Source: Kiritimatiellia bacterium
GTDB taxonomy: Bacteria > Verrucomicrobiota > Kiritimatiellia > PWTM01
Length of the DNA: 64,000 nucleotides
Direction: 5' to 3'
Assembly (NCBI GenBank): GCA_026417735.1
Contig: JAOACR010000021.1
Coordinates: 62,001 to 126,000 of the forward strand
A program made the translations under genes and the position numbers. The notes below the pieces were generated by a model. That model was not told where the DNA came from, ran no database searches, and saw only the letters and a program-made list of their open reading frames with translations. Below, one piece after another: positions 16,328-25,770 of the stretch (position 1 is the first letter of the stretch; each line of letters opens with the position of its first letter).

Positions 16328-17560
16328 ATGGCCATGTTGAGCGTCGACATCCGTGCAGCGTTGGTCCAGCAGGGGGCGAACGTCGTGGAGACGTTCGACG
16401 GGGGGCGGATCGAACTGCCCTTCCGCCGGCCGAAGCCGGTCGTGGGCTTCCTGCTGGTGGGGGCGGGCATCGTCGTTGCCGCGTTCATGCTGATGTGGAT
16501 CATCGCTCCTCTTCGCGCGGCGCTGGCCAGCGAGGGCTCCGTCCGGTGGGTTGCGGTATTCTTCGGCATACTCGCGCTGCCGGGGCTATTGCTCGGAGCG
16601 GCGCTCATCGCGGCGGGTGTCGCGATTTATCAGGGGCGTTCGCGGACCATTCTTGAGGTTGGTCGTGGTCATCTTCGCCTGACGGAGGAGTTTCTTGGAT
16701 TCCGCCACACGTGGAGCCGGCGGCTTGAGCGAATTCGCGGCTTTTCCTGGGAGAGTGTCGGCGGGGGGACCTCCGCCTCGAGACCGCCGGCTCGCCTGTC
16801 CGGCTCGGTAGCGCTCCTGGCGGGTGTTGTGGGCGAAAAGCCGTTGTGCGTCGCTCCGTTCTATCCGGCGGGGCTGTTGCGGCCTTTGGCGGAGGCGCTG
16901 GCTCAGATGACGGGGCGGCCCGTTGCGGGGGGTGCCGAGGCGGCGGATTGCAGTGATGGTGTGAGAGGAGCGGCGGCCATCGAACCGGAGCCGCCCCCGC
17001 CGGTCCACACCAAGGTGACCGTGGTCGAAGGGCCGGAGGGGATTGCGATCGACGCGCCGCCGGCGGGGCTGTTACGTGGCAGCCACGGTCTGATCATTTT
17101 TGCAGCCATGTGGCTGGTGTTCTGGGGACTGATGGCCTGGGCCGCGCTGGCCGCGGGCGGTGGGATGGGGCGAATGTTCCTTCCTGTACTGCTTTTTGGC
17201 GGCGTGGGCGTGGCGCTGTTGCTCTGGTCGGTGCAGCTTGGTCGGCAGCGCGTCTTGATTGCCGCAAACGCGTCGGTGTTGGCGGTACGTCGTCGTGGTC
17301 CCCTTCGAAATCGCGAGGAGCGGTATCCGCGTACCGATCTGGCAGCGGTTCGGTGCGGGCCGAGCGGCATCGAGGTGAACAAACGGCCAGTGATGGAGTT
17401 GCAGTTCCATTTTCACAATCGGCCGAAGGTGGGATGCATGTCCCACTTGTCGGAGGAGGAACTGCGCTGGTTGGCGGCGAAACTGCGGCGCTGCCTTGGG
17501 GTGCCCGAGGTGGCCAGTGCATGGGGGCCAGAGGGGGACGCCGCGGCGATCGGGCGGTGA
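16328..17560 (+). CDS. membrane protein of unknown function with internal duplication (membrane pair plus beta domain, twice)
   Basis: 410 residues, not recognised. Two similar halves are visible. Half 1 (about 35-190) has helices around VVGFLLVGAGIVVAAFMLMW and FFGILALPGLLLGAALIAAG, then GRSRTILEVGRGHLRLTEEF and a basic stretch. Half 2 (about 245-395) has FAAMWLVFWGLMAWAAL and VLLFGGVGVALLLWSVQLG, then GRQRVLIAANASVLAVRRRG and a basic stretch. The soluble pieces look like small beta-rich domains facing the cytoplasm, by the positive-inside rule. A Pro-rich linker (EPEPPPPVH) joins them. It stands alone between the glycan operon and mfd. ATG 16334 is an alternative start. Confidence 0.55.
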   Translation: MAMLSVDIRAALVQQGANVVETFDGGRIELPFRRPKPVVGFLLVGAGIVVAAFMLMWIIAPLRAALASEGSVRWVAVFFGILALPGLLLGAALIAAGVAIYQGRSRTILEVGRGHLRLTEEFLGFRHTWSRRLERIRGFSWESVGGGTSASRPPARLSGSVALLAGVVGEKPLCVAPFYPAGLLRPLAEALAQMTGRPVAGGAEAADCSDGVRGAAAIEPEPPPPVHTKVTVVEGPEGIAIDAPPAGLLRGSHGLIIFAAMWLVFWGLMAWAALAAGGGMGRMFLPVLLFGGVGVALLLWSVQLGRQRVLIAANASVLAVRRRGPLRNREERYPRTDLAAVRCGPSGIEVNKRPVMELQFHFHNRPKVGCMSHLSEEELRWLAAKLRRCLGVPEVASAWGPEGDAAAIGR

Positions 17561-17703
17561 ACGAGGGGGTCATGCCGCGCTGGGGTTCTGCCCAGGTGGG
17601 CGGGAGGGCGCGAGCGGCCGCAAGTCCGAGAACATCGGCATGGAACGCTAGAGAGTGCTGGGTTTTGACGCTCCCAGCGGGCAGGTCTACGTTGGACGTT
17701 TGA

Positions 17704-20700
17704 ATGCGTGAGCGCCCACCACTGAAACTGTTGCCAAACGATCAGGAAGCCCTTTTGCGGGCGCTGGCCGGAGGGACGTGCCAGTTTGACCCGCTGCCCG
17801 CGGCAGCGCAGGCCTATGTGGCGTGGTGTCTGAGGGAGTTGGCCGCTGCGCCGGTGGTGTGGGTGACCGATACGCCGCACTCGCTTGAGACCCTCGCCGA
17901 CGATGTGGCGGCGCTCGCGCCCGAGGGCCGGCGATGGTGTGTGTTTCGCCGTCGCGAACCGGCGGACCGCATGATCTCGATGGAGGCGCGTCGGCGCATT
18001 GAGGGCGAACGGCTGAGGGTGGTGTGGGAATGCCAGCGGGAGCGGCCGCCGGATCTGATCGTCACGTGCATCGCGGCGCTGCTTCAGCCCACCGTGGCGG
18101 CGGAGGCGCTCGGCGCGTTTTTGGAGCTTGCGACCGGCCTGGCGATCCCGTTGGAGAGCGTTCGGGCGGTTCTGGCGGAGGGCGGCTACGAGTGGGTGGC
18201 GGAGGTGGATGGACCTGGGCAGGCGGCGGGTCGGGGCGGGATTTTGGACGTTTGGCCGCCGGCTGAACCGTGGCCGGTTCGGGTGGAGTGGCAGGGTGAA
18301 CGGATCGAGTCCATGCGCACGTTCGATCCGGTCCGCCAGCGGTCCATCGAGCGGGTGACGGCGGTCACACTTGGTCCGGCCCGCGAGGCGGCCGGTGGGG
18401 CGCTGTTGATGGATCATCTGCCGGCGGATGCGGTGCTCGTCTGGCACGACGAACCGCTGTTGCGCGAACATGCGGAGGCGCATCAGCGTCTGGAGGCTGC
18501 GACGGGATCGGACTTTGAGGACGTGCGGAGTCGGTGGGGGCGCCACCTTGTGTTTGCGCCGCAGTCGAGCGGAGGCGCCTCCTGGACGCTCGGTGTGCGG
18601 GCGCTCGATCCGTGGACTGCGAGGGAGGACACCGCGAGCGACCAGGTGGCGGCGGTCCGCGCGGAGCGAGTGAAAATGTGGCTGGCGCGAGCGCGGCGGG
18701 GGGGCGAGGTGTGGCTCCTGTTGGCGACGGAGGGATCGCTCGCTCGTTTCCGGGAGCTGTACGTGGAGGAGGCGCACTGGCCGGCCGGTGTTGTTCTGGG
18801 TGTCGCGCCGCTGTCCGGAGGGTTTGAGCTCGAGGACGGCTCGTTGACGGTGGTCGCGGAGCCGGATCTGTTCCCGCGGCGCGGTCCCACGGCGGCGCGG
18901 TTGGCGGGTGGACGCCGCCGGACGGCCGCTGCTGTGGAGGGCGAGCGTCTGCTCGACCCGGGGCGGATGGAGCCGGGCGAGCTGGTGGTGCACGTCGAGC
19001 ACGGTATCGGCCGATATTTAGGCATCACGAACGTGCGGGTGGGTGGGGAGCTGCAGGAAGTCCTCGCCGTAGAGTACGCGGAGGGCGGGCGGCTCTATGT
19101 GCCGCTGAATCAGGCCCACCTGTTGAGCCGGTACATCGGCGTGGGAGGGCGCCCACCGGCGCTGCACCGGCTGGGTAGCCGCCGCTGGGCACGGGAGCGG
19201 GGCGCGGCGGAAAAGGCGATTCGCGATCTCGCCGCTCGGCTGATCGAGACGCAGGCGCTGCGGCAGATATTGCCGGGGCACGCGGTCGGCCCGGACACAC
19301 CGTGGCAGGCCGAATTTGAAGCGGCGTTTCCGTATGTGGAAACCGAGGACCAAGCCCGTGCAATCGCCGAAGTGAAACGGGATCTCGAGGCGCCGCGGCC
19401 AGCGGATCGGCTCATCTGCGGGGATGTGGGTTATGGAAAAACCGAAGTCGCGATGCGCGCGGCGTTCAAAGTGGTGATGGACGGGCGGCAGGTTGCGGTC
19501 CTCGCGCCGACGACGGTGCTCGCGCAGCAGCATTTCGACACCTTCCGGGAGCGCATGGCCGCCTTTCCGGTGACGATCGCGATGCTGAGCCGGTTTTGTG
19601 CGCTATCGCAGCAGCGCGAGACCCTTCGCCGGCTTCGGGAAGGGACGGTGGACATCGTCATCGGCACTCACCGCTTGTTGCAGCCGGACGTCATGTTCCG
19701 AGATCTGGGGCTGGTGATCGTGGACGAGGAACAGCGCTTCGGGGTGGAGCACAAGGAGGCGCTGAAGCGTTGGCGGCCGACGGTGGATGTGATCGCGATG
19801 AGTGCGACGCCGATCCCTCGGACGCTCTACATGAGCCTGATCGGCGCTCGTGACCTCAGTGTGATTGAAACGCCCCCCCAGGACCGGCTGCCGATCGAGA
19901 CGATCATTCGCCCGTGGGACGACGCGCTGGTCCGCGAGGCAATTTTGCGGGAACTGGATCGGGGTGGGCAGGTGTTCTTTCTCCACAATCGAGTGGCGAC
20001 GATCGCGCACCGCCATGAGACGCTGCGCCAGCTGGTGCCGGAGGCGCGCATTGGCATTGCGCACGGCCAGATGCCCGAGCGGCAGCTCGCGGACGTGATG
20101 CGGCGGTTCGGGGAAGGCGCGCTGGACGTGCTGCTCTGCACGACCATCATCGAGAGCGGCCTCGACATGCCGCGGGTGAACACGATTTTGATCGAGCGGG
20201 CGGACCGGTTCGGCGTCGCGGATCTGTACCAGTTGCGCGGCCGCGTGGGCCGGTATCGGCATCAGGCGTACGCCTATTTGCTGTTACCGCGCCATGGGCG
20301 GTTGCTCGACACCGCGCGGCAGCGGATCGCCGCGCTGCGCCGCCACAGCGGCCTCGGCGCAGGATTCCGGCTCGCGATGCGCGATCTGGAGATCCGTGGG
20401 GCGGGCAACTTGCTGGGGGCCGAGCAGAGCGGGCACATCGCGGCGGTCGGTTTTGATCTGTATTGTCAGTTGCTGCGCCGGACGATCGCACAGCTTCGAG
20501 GGGAGGCGCCGCCGCCGCCGGCGACCGCACAGGTGCAGCTTGAGTTCATCCGCTATACGCCCGATCCGGTGTTCGCGGATGCCGCCGCCGCCCTGCCGGC
20601 CGACTACGTGGAGGATGAGTCGCTGCGGCTGCAGCTGTACCGCCGCATCGCGGGTGCACTGACCGAGGAGGAAATCGACGACCTCGCGGAGGAGCTGCGC

Positions 20701-20982
20701 GACCGGTTTGGCCCGCTGGCGCGGCCGGCGGCACGTCTGCTCGAGCTGACGCGGTTGCGCCTGCTGGCCAGCCGCGCCGGCTTTGAACGAGTGGAGACCG
20801 ACGGCGATCGGTTGCTGCTCTACCGAGAGGGCGAACCGTGGATGCCTGACGGGCGCGCACCGCGTCTGCGGGGGGAAACCACCGAGGCGCGGATTGCGGA
20901 AATCGTGTCGCTCTTGCGGCGGCTCGCTCGCGACGCCTCATCGTCGGCGGTCGGAGTTGCCGATCTGCGTCGTCTTGGCTAG
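17704..20982 (+). CDS. mfd: transcription-repair coupling factor Mfd
   Basis: 1092 residues, slightly short for the family. The N-terminal 400 residues hold the UvrB-like domains; a CarD-like RNA-polymerase interaction domain follows (about 417-475: GELVVHVEHGIGRY, LYVPLNQAHL). Helicase motifs: GDVGYGKTEVAMRAA (Walker A, about 575), VDEEQRFGV (DEEQ box, about 675), SATPIPRTL, and a conserved GLDMPRVNTILIERADRFG with LRGRVGR. The C-terminal TRCF domain ends near residue 1090. It releases stalled RNA polymerase and recruits UvrA. Only 15 bases separate it from the polysaccharide-export permease, so export genes may be read through from mfd. Confidence 0.96.
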   Translation: MRERPPLKLLPNDQEALLRALAGGTCQFDPLPAAAQAYVAWCLRELAAAPVVWVTDTPHSLETLADDVAALAPEGRRWCVFRRREPADRMISMEARRRIEGERLRVVWECQRERPPDLIVTCIAALLQPTVAAEALGAFLELATGLAIPLESVRAVLAEGGYEWVAEVDGPGQAAGRGGILDVWPPAEPWPVRVEWQGERIESMRTFDPVRQRSIERVTAVTLGPAREAAGGALLMDHLPADAVLVWHDEPLLREHAEAHQRLEAATGSDFEDVRSRWGRHLVFAPQSSGGASWTLGVRALDPWTAREDTASDQVAAVRAERVKMWLARARRGGEVWLLLATEGSLARFRELYVEEAHWPAGVVLGVAPLSGGFELEDGSLTVVAEPDLFPRRGPTAARLAGGRRRTAAAVEGERLLDPGRMEPGELVVHVEHGIGRYLGITNVRVGGELQEVLAVEYAEGGRLYVPLNQAHLLSRYIGVGGRPPALHRLGSRRWARERGAAEKAIRDLAARLIETQALRQILPGHAVGPDTPWQAEFEAAFPYVETEDQARAIAEVKRDLEAPRPADRLICGDVGYGKTEVAMRAAFKVVMDGRQVAVLAPTTVLAQQHFDTFRERMAAFPVTIAMLSRFCALSQQRETLRRLREGTVDIVIGTHRLLQPDVMFRDLGLVIVDEEQRFGVEHKEALKRWRPTVDVIAMSATPIPRTLYMSLIGARDLSVIETPPQDRLPIETIIRPWDDALVREAILRELDRGGQVFFLHNRVATIAHRHETLRQLVPEARIGIAHGQMPERQLADVMRRFGEGALDVLLCTTIIESGLDMPRVNTILIERADRFGVADLYQLRGRVGRYRHQAYAYLLLPRHGRLLDTARQRIAALRRHSGLGAGFRLAMRDLEIRGAGNLLGAEQSGHIAAVGFDLYCQLLRRTIAQLRGEAPPPPATAQVQLEFIRYTPDPVFADAAAALPADYVEDESLRLQLYRRIAGALTEEEIDDLAEELRDRFGPLARPAARLLELTRLRLLASRAGFERVETDGDRLLLYREGEPWMPDGRAPRLRGETTEARIAEIVSLLRRLARDASSSAVGVADLRRLG

Positions 20983-20997
20983 GTTCCGCACGGCTTC

Positions 20998-21813
20998 ATG
21001 CACCACGCGCAAGCGACACCGCCCCGGGAAACTCTCGCCGAAGTCTGGCGCTGGCGGTTTGCGATCGCGAATCTGATGCGGGCGGATTTTTGCGCGCGAT
21101 ACCGGAACATGTCGCTCGGTGTCGCGTGGTCGCTCCTCAACCCGCTGGTGCTGCTGGGCATGTTCGCGTTCGTGTTTACCTACGGGGTGCAGGGCGTTCA
21201 TCGGCCCTATTTCCCGGTGTTCCTGCTGCTGGGGATCGTGCCCTACAATTTCTTTTCGCTTTCGTTGGCGGCCGCGACGCCCTCGCTGCAGTTCAATGCC
21301 GCGATTGTGAAGCGGGTACCATTTCCTCGTGTGCTGCTGCCGGTCGCGACGGTGTGTTCCCAAGCACTGCACTTTGCGGTGCAGCTGGCGCTGTTGGGGC
21401 TGTTCGTTCTTTTCTGGCGCGTACCGCCGACCGCGCACTGGCTCTGGTTGCCGTTGCTAGCGGGACTGGAGCTGGCATGGGTCGCGGGTGCGGCGACGCT
21501 CGCGTGCATGCTGAACGTGCGGGTCCGCGACATGCGCTACCTGGTCGAGTCGGGTTTGGTGGTCCTGTTCTGGCTCACCCCTGTCTTTTACTCGGCGGAC
21601 GCGGTTCGCCTACGCGCCCCCCGATGGCTCTGGCATGTCTACTCGATGAATCCACTGGTGGGAATCATCGAGGGCGCTCGGAGGGCGGTTCTGGACGGCC
21701 GGCCCCCGGATTTCTCGACGCTGTCGGTCGCGGCGACGGTGACCGCACTGACTCTCGCGACGGCCTCGCTGGCGGCGCGCTGGATTGGACCGACCTGTGC
21801 GGACGAGCTGTAA
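20998..21813 (+). CDS. ABC-2 type polysaccharide export permease (Wzm/TagG-like)
   Basis: 271 residues, six membrane helices. RYRNMSLGVAWSLLNPLVLL and YFPVFLLLGIVPYNFFSLSL followed by FNAAIVKRVPFPRVLLPVAT are the usual segments of the lipopolysaccharide O-antigen/teichoic acid export permeases, and WLTPVFYSAD lies before the last helices. It would form the membrane channel moving a lipid-linked glycan across the inner membrane with the ATPase that follows. It is 15 bases after mfd. Confidence 0.92.
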   Translation: MHHAQATPPRETLAEVWRWRFAIANLMRADFCARYRNMSLGVAWSLLNPLVLLGMFAFVFTYGVQGVHRPYFPVFLLLGIVPYNFFSLSLAAATPSLQFNAAIVKRVPFPRVLLPVATVCSQALHFAVQLALLGLFVLFWRVPPTAHWLWLPLLAGLELAWVAGAATLACMLNVRVRDMRYLVESGLVVLFWLTPVFYSADAVRLRAPRWLWHVYSMNPLVGIIEGARRAVLDGRPPDFSTLSVAATVTALTLATASLAARWIGPTCADEL

Positions 21814-21835
21814 CGACGCTGGGGGTGGATCCAAC

Positions 21836-22576
21836 TTGCAAGCGACGGCGGACGTCTTGGCGCGGTTCGACGGTGTCGGCAAAGCGTTTCGGACGGTCCG
21901 GCATCCGCCGCTGTTGGCCGAGGCGCTGTGGCGGCGACTTACGCGGCGGGAGCGGCCGGCCATGCTGTGGGCGCTGCGGGGGGTTTCGCTGGAGTTGCGG
22001 CGGGGGGAGCGGGTGGCGCTGGTGGGGCCGAACGGCGCAGGGAAGTCCACGCTGTTGACATTGTTGGCCGGCACCACGCGGCCGACGATGGGAACCGTGG
22101 AGGTGCGCGGCCGGGTGGCGGCGTTGCTGGATCTGGGCGCAGGTGTTCATCCCGACCTCACCGGGCGTGAGAACATCTGGCTGCTCGGTTCGCTGCTGGG
22201 GCTGAGCCGCGCGCAGATTCAGGCGCGGGCCGACCAGATTGAAGCGTTCGCGGACATCCCGGAGTTTCTGGACGCCCCGCTGCGCACCTACTCGTCGGGG
22301 ATGCTGCTGCGGCTCGCATTTGCGGTGCTGATCCACACGGATCCGGACATTGTGGCGGTGGACGAGGTGCTCGCCGCCGCAGACCAGAAGTTTCAGGCAC
22401 GCTGCTTTGACTGGCTGGCGGAGTTCACCCGGCGCGGCGGCGCCGCGATCGTGGTGAGTCATGCGCTGGAGCGCATCCGTTGGTTCTGCGCTCGGGCGGT
22501 GTGGCTTGAGGGCGGGCAGGTGCGCGCGGACGGACCGATGGCGGACGTGATCCGGGCGTATGAGGGGGGCGCGTGA
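21836..22576 (+). CDS. ABC transporter ATPase for polysaccharide export (Wzt/TagH-like, no C-terminal sugar-binding domain)
   Basis: About 246 residues. GPNGAGKSTLLTLLAG is Walker A, DLGAGVHPDLTGRENI the Wzt-type signature, TYSSGMLLRLAFAV the ABC signature, and IVAVDEVLAA Walker B. The protein ends about 30 residues after the H-loop (VVSHALERI), so the C-terminal glycan-recognition domain of O9a-type Wzt is absent; export is then probably independent of a capped glycan end. The start is uncertain: TTG 21836 has GGGGGTGG seven bases upstream, and a TTG at 21785 inside the permease gene is in frame. Confidence 0.9.
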   Translation: MQATADVLARFDGVGKAFRTVRHPPLLAEALWRRLTRRERPAMLWALRGVSLELRRGERVALVGPNGAGKSTLLTLLAGTTRPTMGTVEVRGRVAALLDLGAGVHPDLTGRENIWLLGSLLGLSRAQIQARADQIEAFADIPEFLDAPLRTYSSGMLLRLAFAVLIHTDPDIVAVDEVLAAADQKFQARCFDWLAEFTRRGGAAIVVSHALERIRWFCARAVWLEGGQVRADGPMADVIRAYEGGA

Positions 22577-24768
22577 AGGGGCCGATCAGCTCCCCGCGGC
22601 GCCCGATCACGCCGCTCACTGCGATCGCAGTGCTGCTGGCTACGCTGTGGACGCTCGCGCAGTTTCGTGTGGTCAGCTATGTGGTCACCAGTGATCCGAA
22701 ACTTTATTTGACGCTCGCCCGCACACTGGCGAGCTCGCCCATCGGATCCTCGGAGTGGCGAACCGCGTTCGCGCAGATTTCTCCTCTGTGGCCTGTCATG
22801 CTGGCTCTGTGCTGGCGGTGGCTGGGGGCCTGGGCGCCGTACTGGCTCAATTGGGGGCTGGGGCTTCTTTGGCTGGTCGCACTGCGGTTGCTGATCGCGC
22901 GCCGATGGGCGGCGGGCGGGACGGGAGCGTTTGTGCTGGCCGCGGTTCCTGCGATCGTCGTTCGCGCCCATCCGCTGGAGTTGGAGTGGCTGCTGCATCC
23001 CTACCGCGAAATGTCCGCCATGCTGTTTCTGACGGCGCTCTGGGCGGTGTTGCCGGATGTGCCGCGGGCCGCGGGCCGGTGGCTGGGCGCGGGCACGCTC
23101 GGGCTGCTCGCCACGCTCGCGCGAGAGCCGACAGCGCTGGCGCTGGCCGGTCCGGTGTGCGTTGCGGTTGCCGCGCGGGACGAACCGTGGAGCGGGCGCG
23201 CCCGCGCAATCGCCGCGTTTGCGGCGCCATTTGCGGTTACGGCTGCACTATGGTGGTTCACTCGCACCGTGACGGGGCTGGAAGAATGGACGGGCCAGCT
23301 GCACGGCTTTCGCCACGAAATGTTCGAGCTGGAGCGGTGGCGACGGGCGGCGGCCAATCTGTGGCAACTGTGGCAATGGTGGGTGGGCGGCCTGGGGCTG
23401 CTGGGCAGCATTGGCGCGGCGATCGGCCTGGCCCGGGCGGTGCGACGTCGTGACCCTGCGGCATGGCTGGCGGCGGCAACGGTGATCACGATTCCCTTCT
23501 ATGCGCTGTATCTTGCGGCGCCGCGATATTTGACGATTGCCTGGCTGGGAGCCGCGTGGATGGCGGCGGAGGGATGGGCGGAGGTGCTCGAGTGGTTTCG
23601 TGCGCGATCGCCGCGCTATCGCGGTCCGTCAACCGCCCTCGCGGTGCTGGCGGCGCTGTTGGCGACAGCCGGCCGCACGATGATGGAGCCGTCCTTGACG
23701 CTCGGGCCCCGGTTCGGCTGGCAGGAGACCCGGCGCGCGGCGGCCGCGATTGATGCGGTGTGTGCGGGCGGCCCCTTGTTCATCGAGCGGGACTGTCGTG
23801 CGATCGAATCACTGGTGTTGCATCATGCGAATGCGCCGCTCCGGTGGCCGGAGACGGCGGGCGAGGGGGCTCCGTCCGGAGCGGTCTTTGCGAAACCGTT
23901 GAACGCCGCGTGTTACACGCCGGCGCGTGTTCGGCGGGGCGGCGTCCGCGTGGAGGAGTGGCTCCTGCAGGCGGGGCGGCTTTCCGTGCCTGCGGAAAAA
24001 ACGCCCGGCGGCTCAACAATCGTACTCGGCGAGGGGCGGTATCGGTTGCTCCGGTTCACGGCCTGGACGGACGGAGTGCCCGCCAGTGCTTCGGGGCGCA
24101 TGCGTTTGCCCGGTGGATCGCAGGCGGTATGGCTCGATCTGCGCAAAGCGCCCGTTGGTCGGTGGATGTTTGCCTGGCGTTCGGTCGATGGGGGGCTGCT
24201 CATGTGGAGCGGGGAGGGGTGCGGTCTGCATTCGCTTCTCATCGACGCGGTCACCGCGGAGCGCGAAGGGGAATGGTGGCTCCGCGCCGACGGGCCCGTG
24301 CCGGCCGATCCGATCGCCGCAATTCAGCAGGGCTCCGAGGTGGTGTGGTTTGAGATGGGCCCCATGCGCTGGTTGTCTGCGCAGCGTTGGTTTCAGCCCC
24401 CATTTGTGACCGGCAGCACGGCGGAGCGGCACGGCGCCGCACTGCTCGAGGGCGGACGGCTGCAATTGCCGCCAATGGCATTGGGAACCGCGGGAAGGGC
24501 GGCGCGCTTGGCGGTGACGCTGGAACTCGCGCCCGTCGGTACCCTCACCGGCACCACGATAAGCGTGCGAGGGAACGGACGGCAACTTGCCAGGCGCGTG
24601 ATGGGCAGGCAGGGGGGGACAGTCGCGTGGACGACGGAGCTTCAACCCGGCTCGGGGGCGGAGGTGGAGCTTGAATGTGTACCGCCGCTCTCCCCTCGGG
24701 GGTTCTTCCGGGTCCGCGCGATCGGGCTCATGCTTTCTGCGGTGGCGTCCCCGCCCGCCGAACAGTGA
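22573..24768 (+). CDS. large membrane protein: multi-helix GT-C-like N-terminal half, soluble C-terminal half
   Basis: 731 residues from GTG 22573, which overlaps the ATPase stop by four bases (GTGA). Residues 15-370 carry about ten hydrophobic helices with an early YVVTSDPKLYLTLARTLAS loop and HPLELEWLLHPYREMSAMLF, a layout like GT-C glycosyltransferases that use lipid-linked donors. Residues 380-731 are soluble and beta-rich, with no recognised family. Linkage to the exporter suggests a role in assembling or modifying the exported glycan. No catalytic residue can be assigned with confidence. Confidence 0.6.
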   Translation: MKGPISSPRRPITPLTAIAVLLATLWTLAQFRVVSYVVTSDPKLYLTLARTLASSPIGSSEWRTAFAQISPLWPVMLALCWRWLGAWAPYWLNWGLGLLWLVALRLLIARRWAAGGTGAFVLAAVPAIVVRAHPLELEWLLHPYREMSAMLFLTALWAVLPDVPRAAGRWLGAGTLGLLATLAREPTALALAGPVCVAVAARDEPWSGRARAIAAFAAPFAVTAALWWFTRTVTGLEEWTGQLHGFRHEMFELERWRRAAANLWQLWQWWVGGLGLLGSIGAAIGLARAVRRRDPAAWLAAATVITIPFYALYLAAPRYLTIAWLGAAWMAAEGWAEVLEWFRARSPRYRGPSTALAVLAALLATAGRTMMEPSLTLGPRFGWQETRRAAAAIDAVCAGGPLFIERDCRAIESLVLHHANAPLRWPETAGEGAPSGAVFAKPLNAACYTPARVRRGGVRVEEWLLQAGRLSVPAEKTPGGSTIVLGEGRYRLLRFTAWTDGVPASASGRMRLPGGSQAVWLDLRKAPVGRWMFAWRSVDGGLLMWSGEGCGLHSLLIDAVTAEREGEWWLRADGPVPADPIAAIQQGSEVVWFEMGPMRWLSAQRWFQPPFVTGSTAERHGAALLEGGRLQLPPMALGTAGRAARLAVTLELAPVGTLTGTTISVRGNGRQLARRVMGRQGGTVAWTTELQPGSGAEVELECVPPLSPRGFFRVRAIGLMLSAVASPPAEQ

Positions 24769-24779
24769 CCGCACCTCGA

Positions 24780-25770
24780 TGGCTGGGCTTTCCAGAGCAT
24801 ACTGCCGTGGTCGCCGCGGTCGGGCATCTCTGCAATGTCGGCGGAAGTGACGATCTCCGCATTGGTCGACACGTGCACGACCAGTCGTTCCTGCGCTCGA
24901 AAGATTGTTTCCCGCTCCGTCTCGGTGAGGAATCACTCCACGGGGCTTGCGCGGATATGGAACGGCGGAGATTTCGGCCACGCGGTCCGGGCGCCGCCCT
25001 CAGAATAGTTGGGGTTCTAAACCCGGGCCGTTGCGTCGATAGAAATCGTTTTCGCGGATTAGCACGGTCACCAATGGTGCTCGGGGTCCTGACCATCTTG
25101 CGCAAAGCGCATCGTACAAGGCCACGGGATCGAACCGCCCACGCTTCGGTCTCTCGAGAATGCCATTGGACCAGAAAAGCTCCGCGGCCCGGTCCGGTGT
25201 CGGCATGCCGGAGACGCTGAAATCGCTCGGGCACACCAGCAGGGTGCCGCGGTATTCAAAAGGTCAGTCTGGCGCAGTGCCGGTGTTGTGGCAGACCACG
25301 CGGACTGCCGCGTCGAGTTCTGCGCAAGCGCGCGCTTGAGTTTCCGCGACCGGGGCTGGGTCGTGCGAGGTGCCGATCGCGACCGGTAAAGGACTGAATG
25401 TCTTCGAGATCAGCCGCATTCCAGGCGTGCGCGATCGATCGAGCGCGCCGCTGGTCAGGTTCGAGGGCATACCTTTTGTAATCGCGCAGCAGATCGGCGA
25501 GCGCGGCTTCGGACTGCTCGCGGAGAGGCAAAGAGAAACCGCGCCCGAGCGGGTGGAGCGAGCGGACGTGACCACTGATCGTCACTCCGCTGTCGCGCAG
25601 GCGGCGGCCTCCGTCCGGCCGGCGCGAGAGGTATCGCTCGAGAAGTGGCGCGGTCAAATCAAAGCACCCCCCTCGCGATGGTGTTCGAGCGTGCCGATCA
25701 GTCGAAGCAGGGTGTCGGTGCTCGGGTCGACACAGCCCCAGTCGTGCGCGTAGACCACAGAAGTGACGCG
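24780..25770 (-). pseudogene. polysaccharide deacetylase-like pseudogene with at least four frameshifts and two in-frame stops
   Basis: On the minus strand, protein-like segments line up in order but in changing frames: VTSVVYAHDWGCVDPSTDTL (from 25767), then FDLTAPLLERYLSRRPDGG with GVTISGHVRSLHPLG (from about 25663), then LTSGALDRSRTPG to VVCHNTGTAPD (about 25450-25265), an in-frame TGA at 25264, PFEYRGTLLVCPSDFSVSG to NGPGLEP in the same frame, then another shift near 25010 giving TAWPKSPPFHIRASPVE, a TGA, and FLTETERETIFRAQERLVV to about 24800. The order resembles proteins of the polysaccharide deacetylase (NodB-like) superfamily that start with a VxxHDW motif. No frame can encode it whole, so I call it decayed. 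It lies directly downstream of an intact deacetylase-like gene and overlaps its 3' end. Confidence 0.66.

Noticed and set aside
17413-19002. Minus-strand frame of 529 codons under mfd
   Set aside because: Composition is His/Arg/Pro-rich and it lies wholly opposite mfd and the end of the unknown membrane protein.
24930-25266. TGA stops in the deacetylase pseudogene read as Trp or selenocysteine
   Set aside because: Several frameshifts occur in the same stretch, all other genes use TGA as stop (for example ATGA overlaps), and no selenocysteine element is seen.
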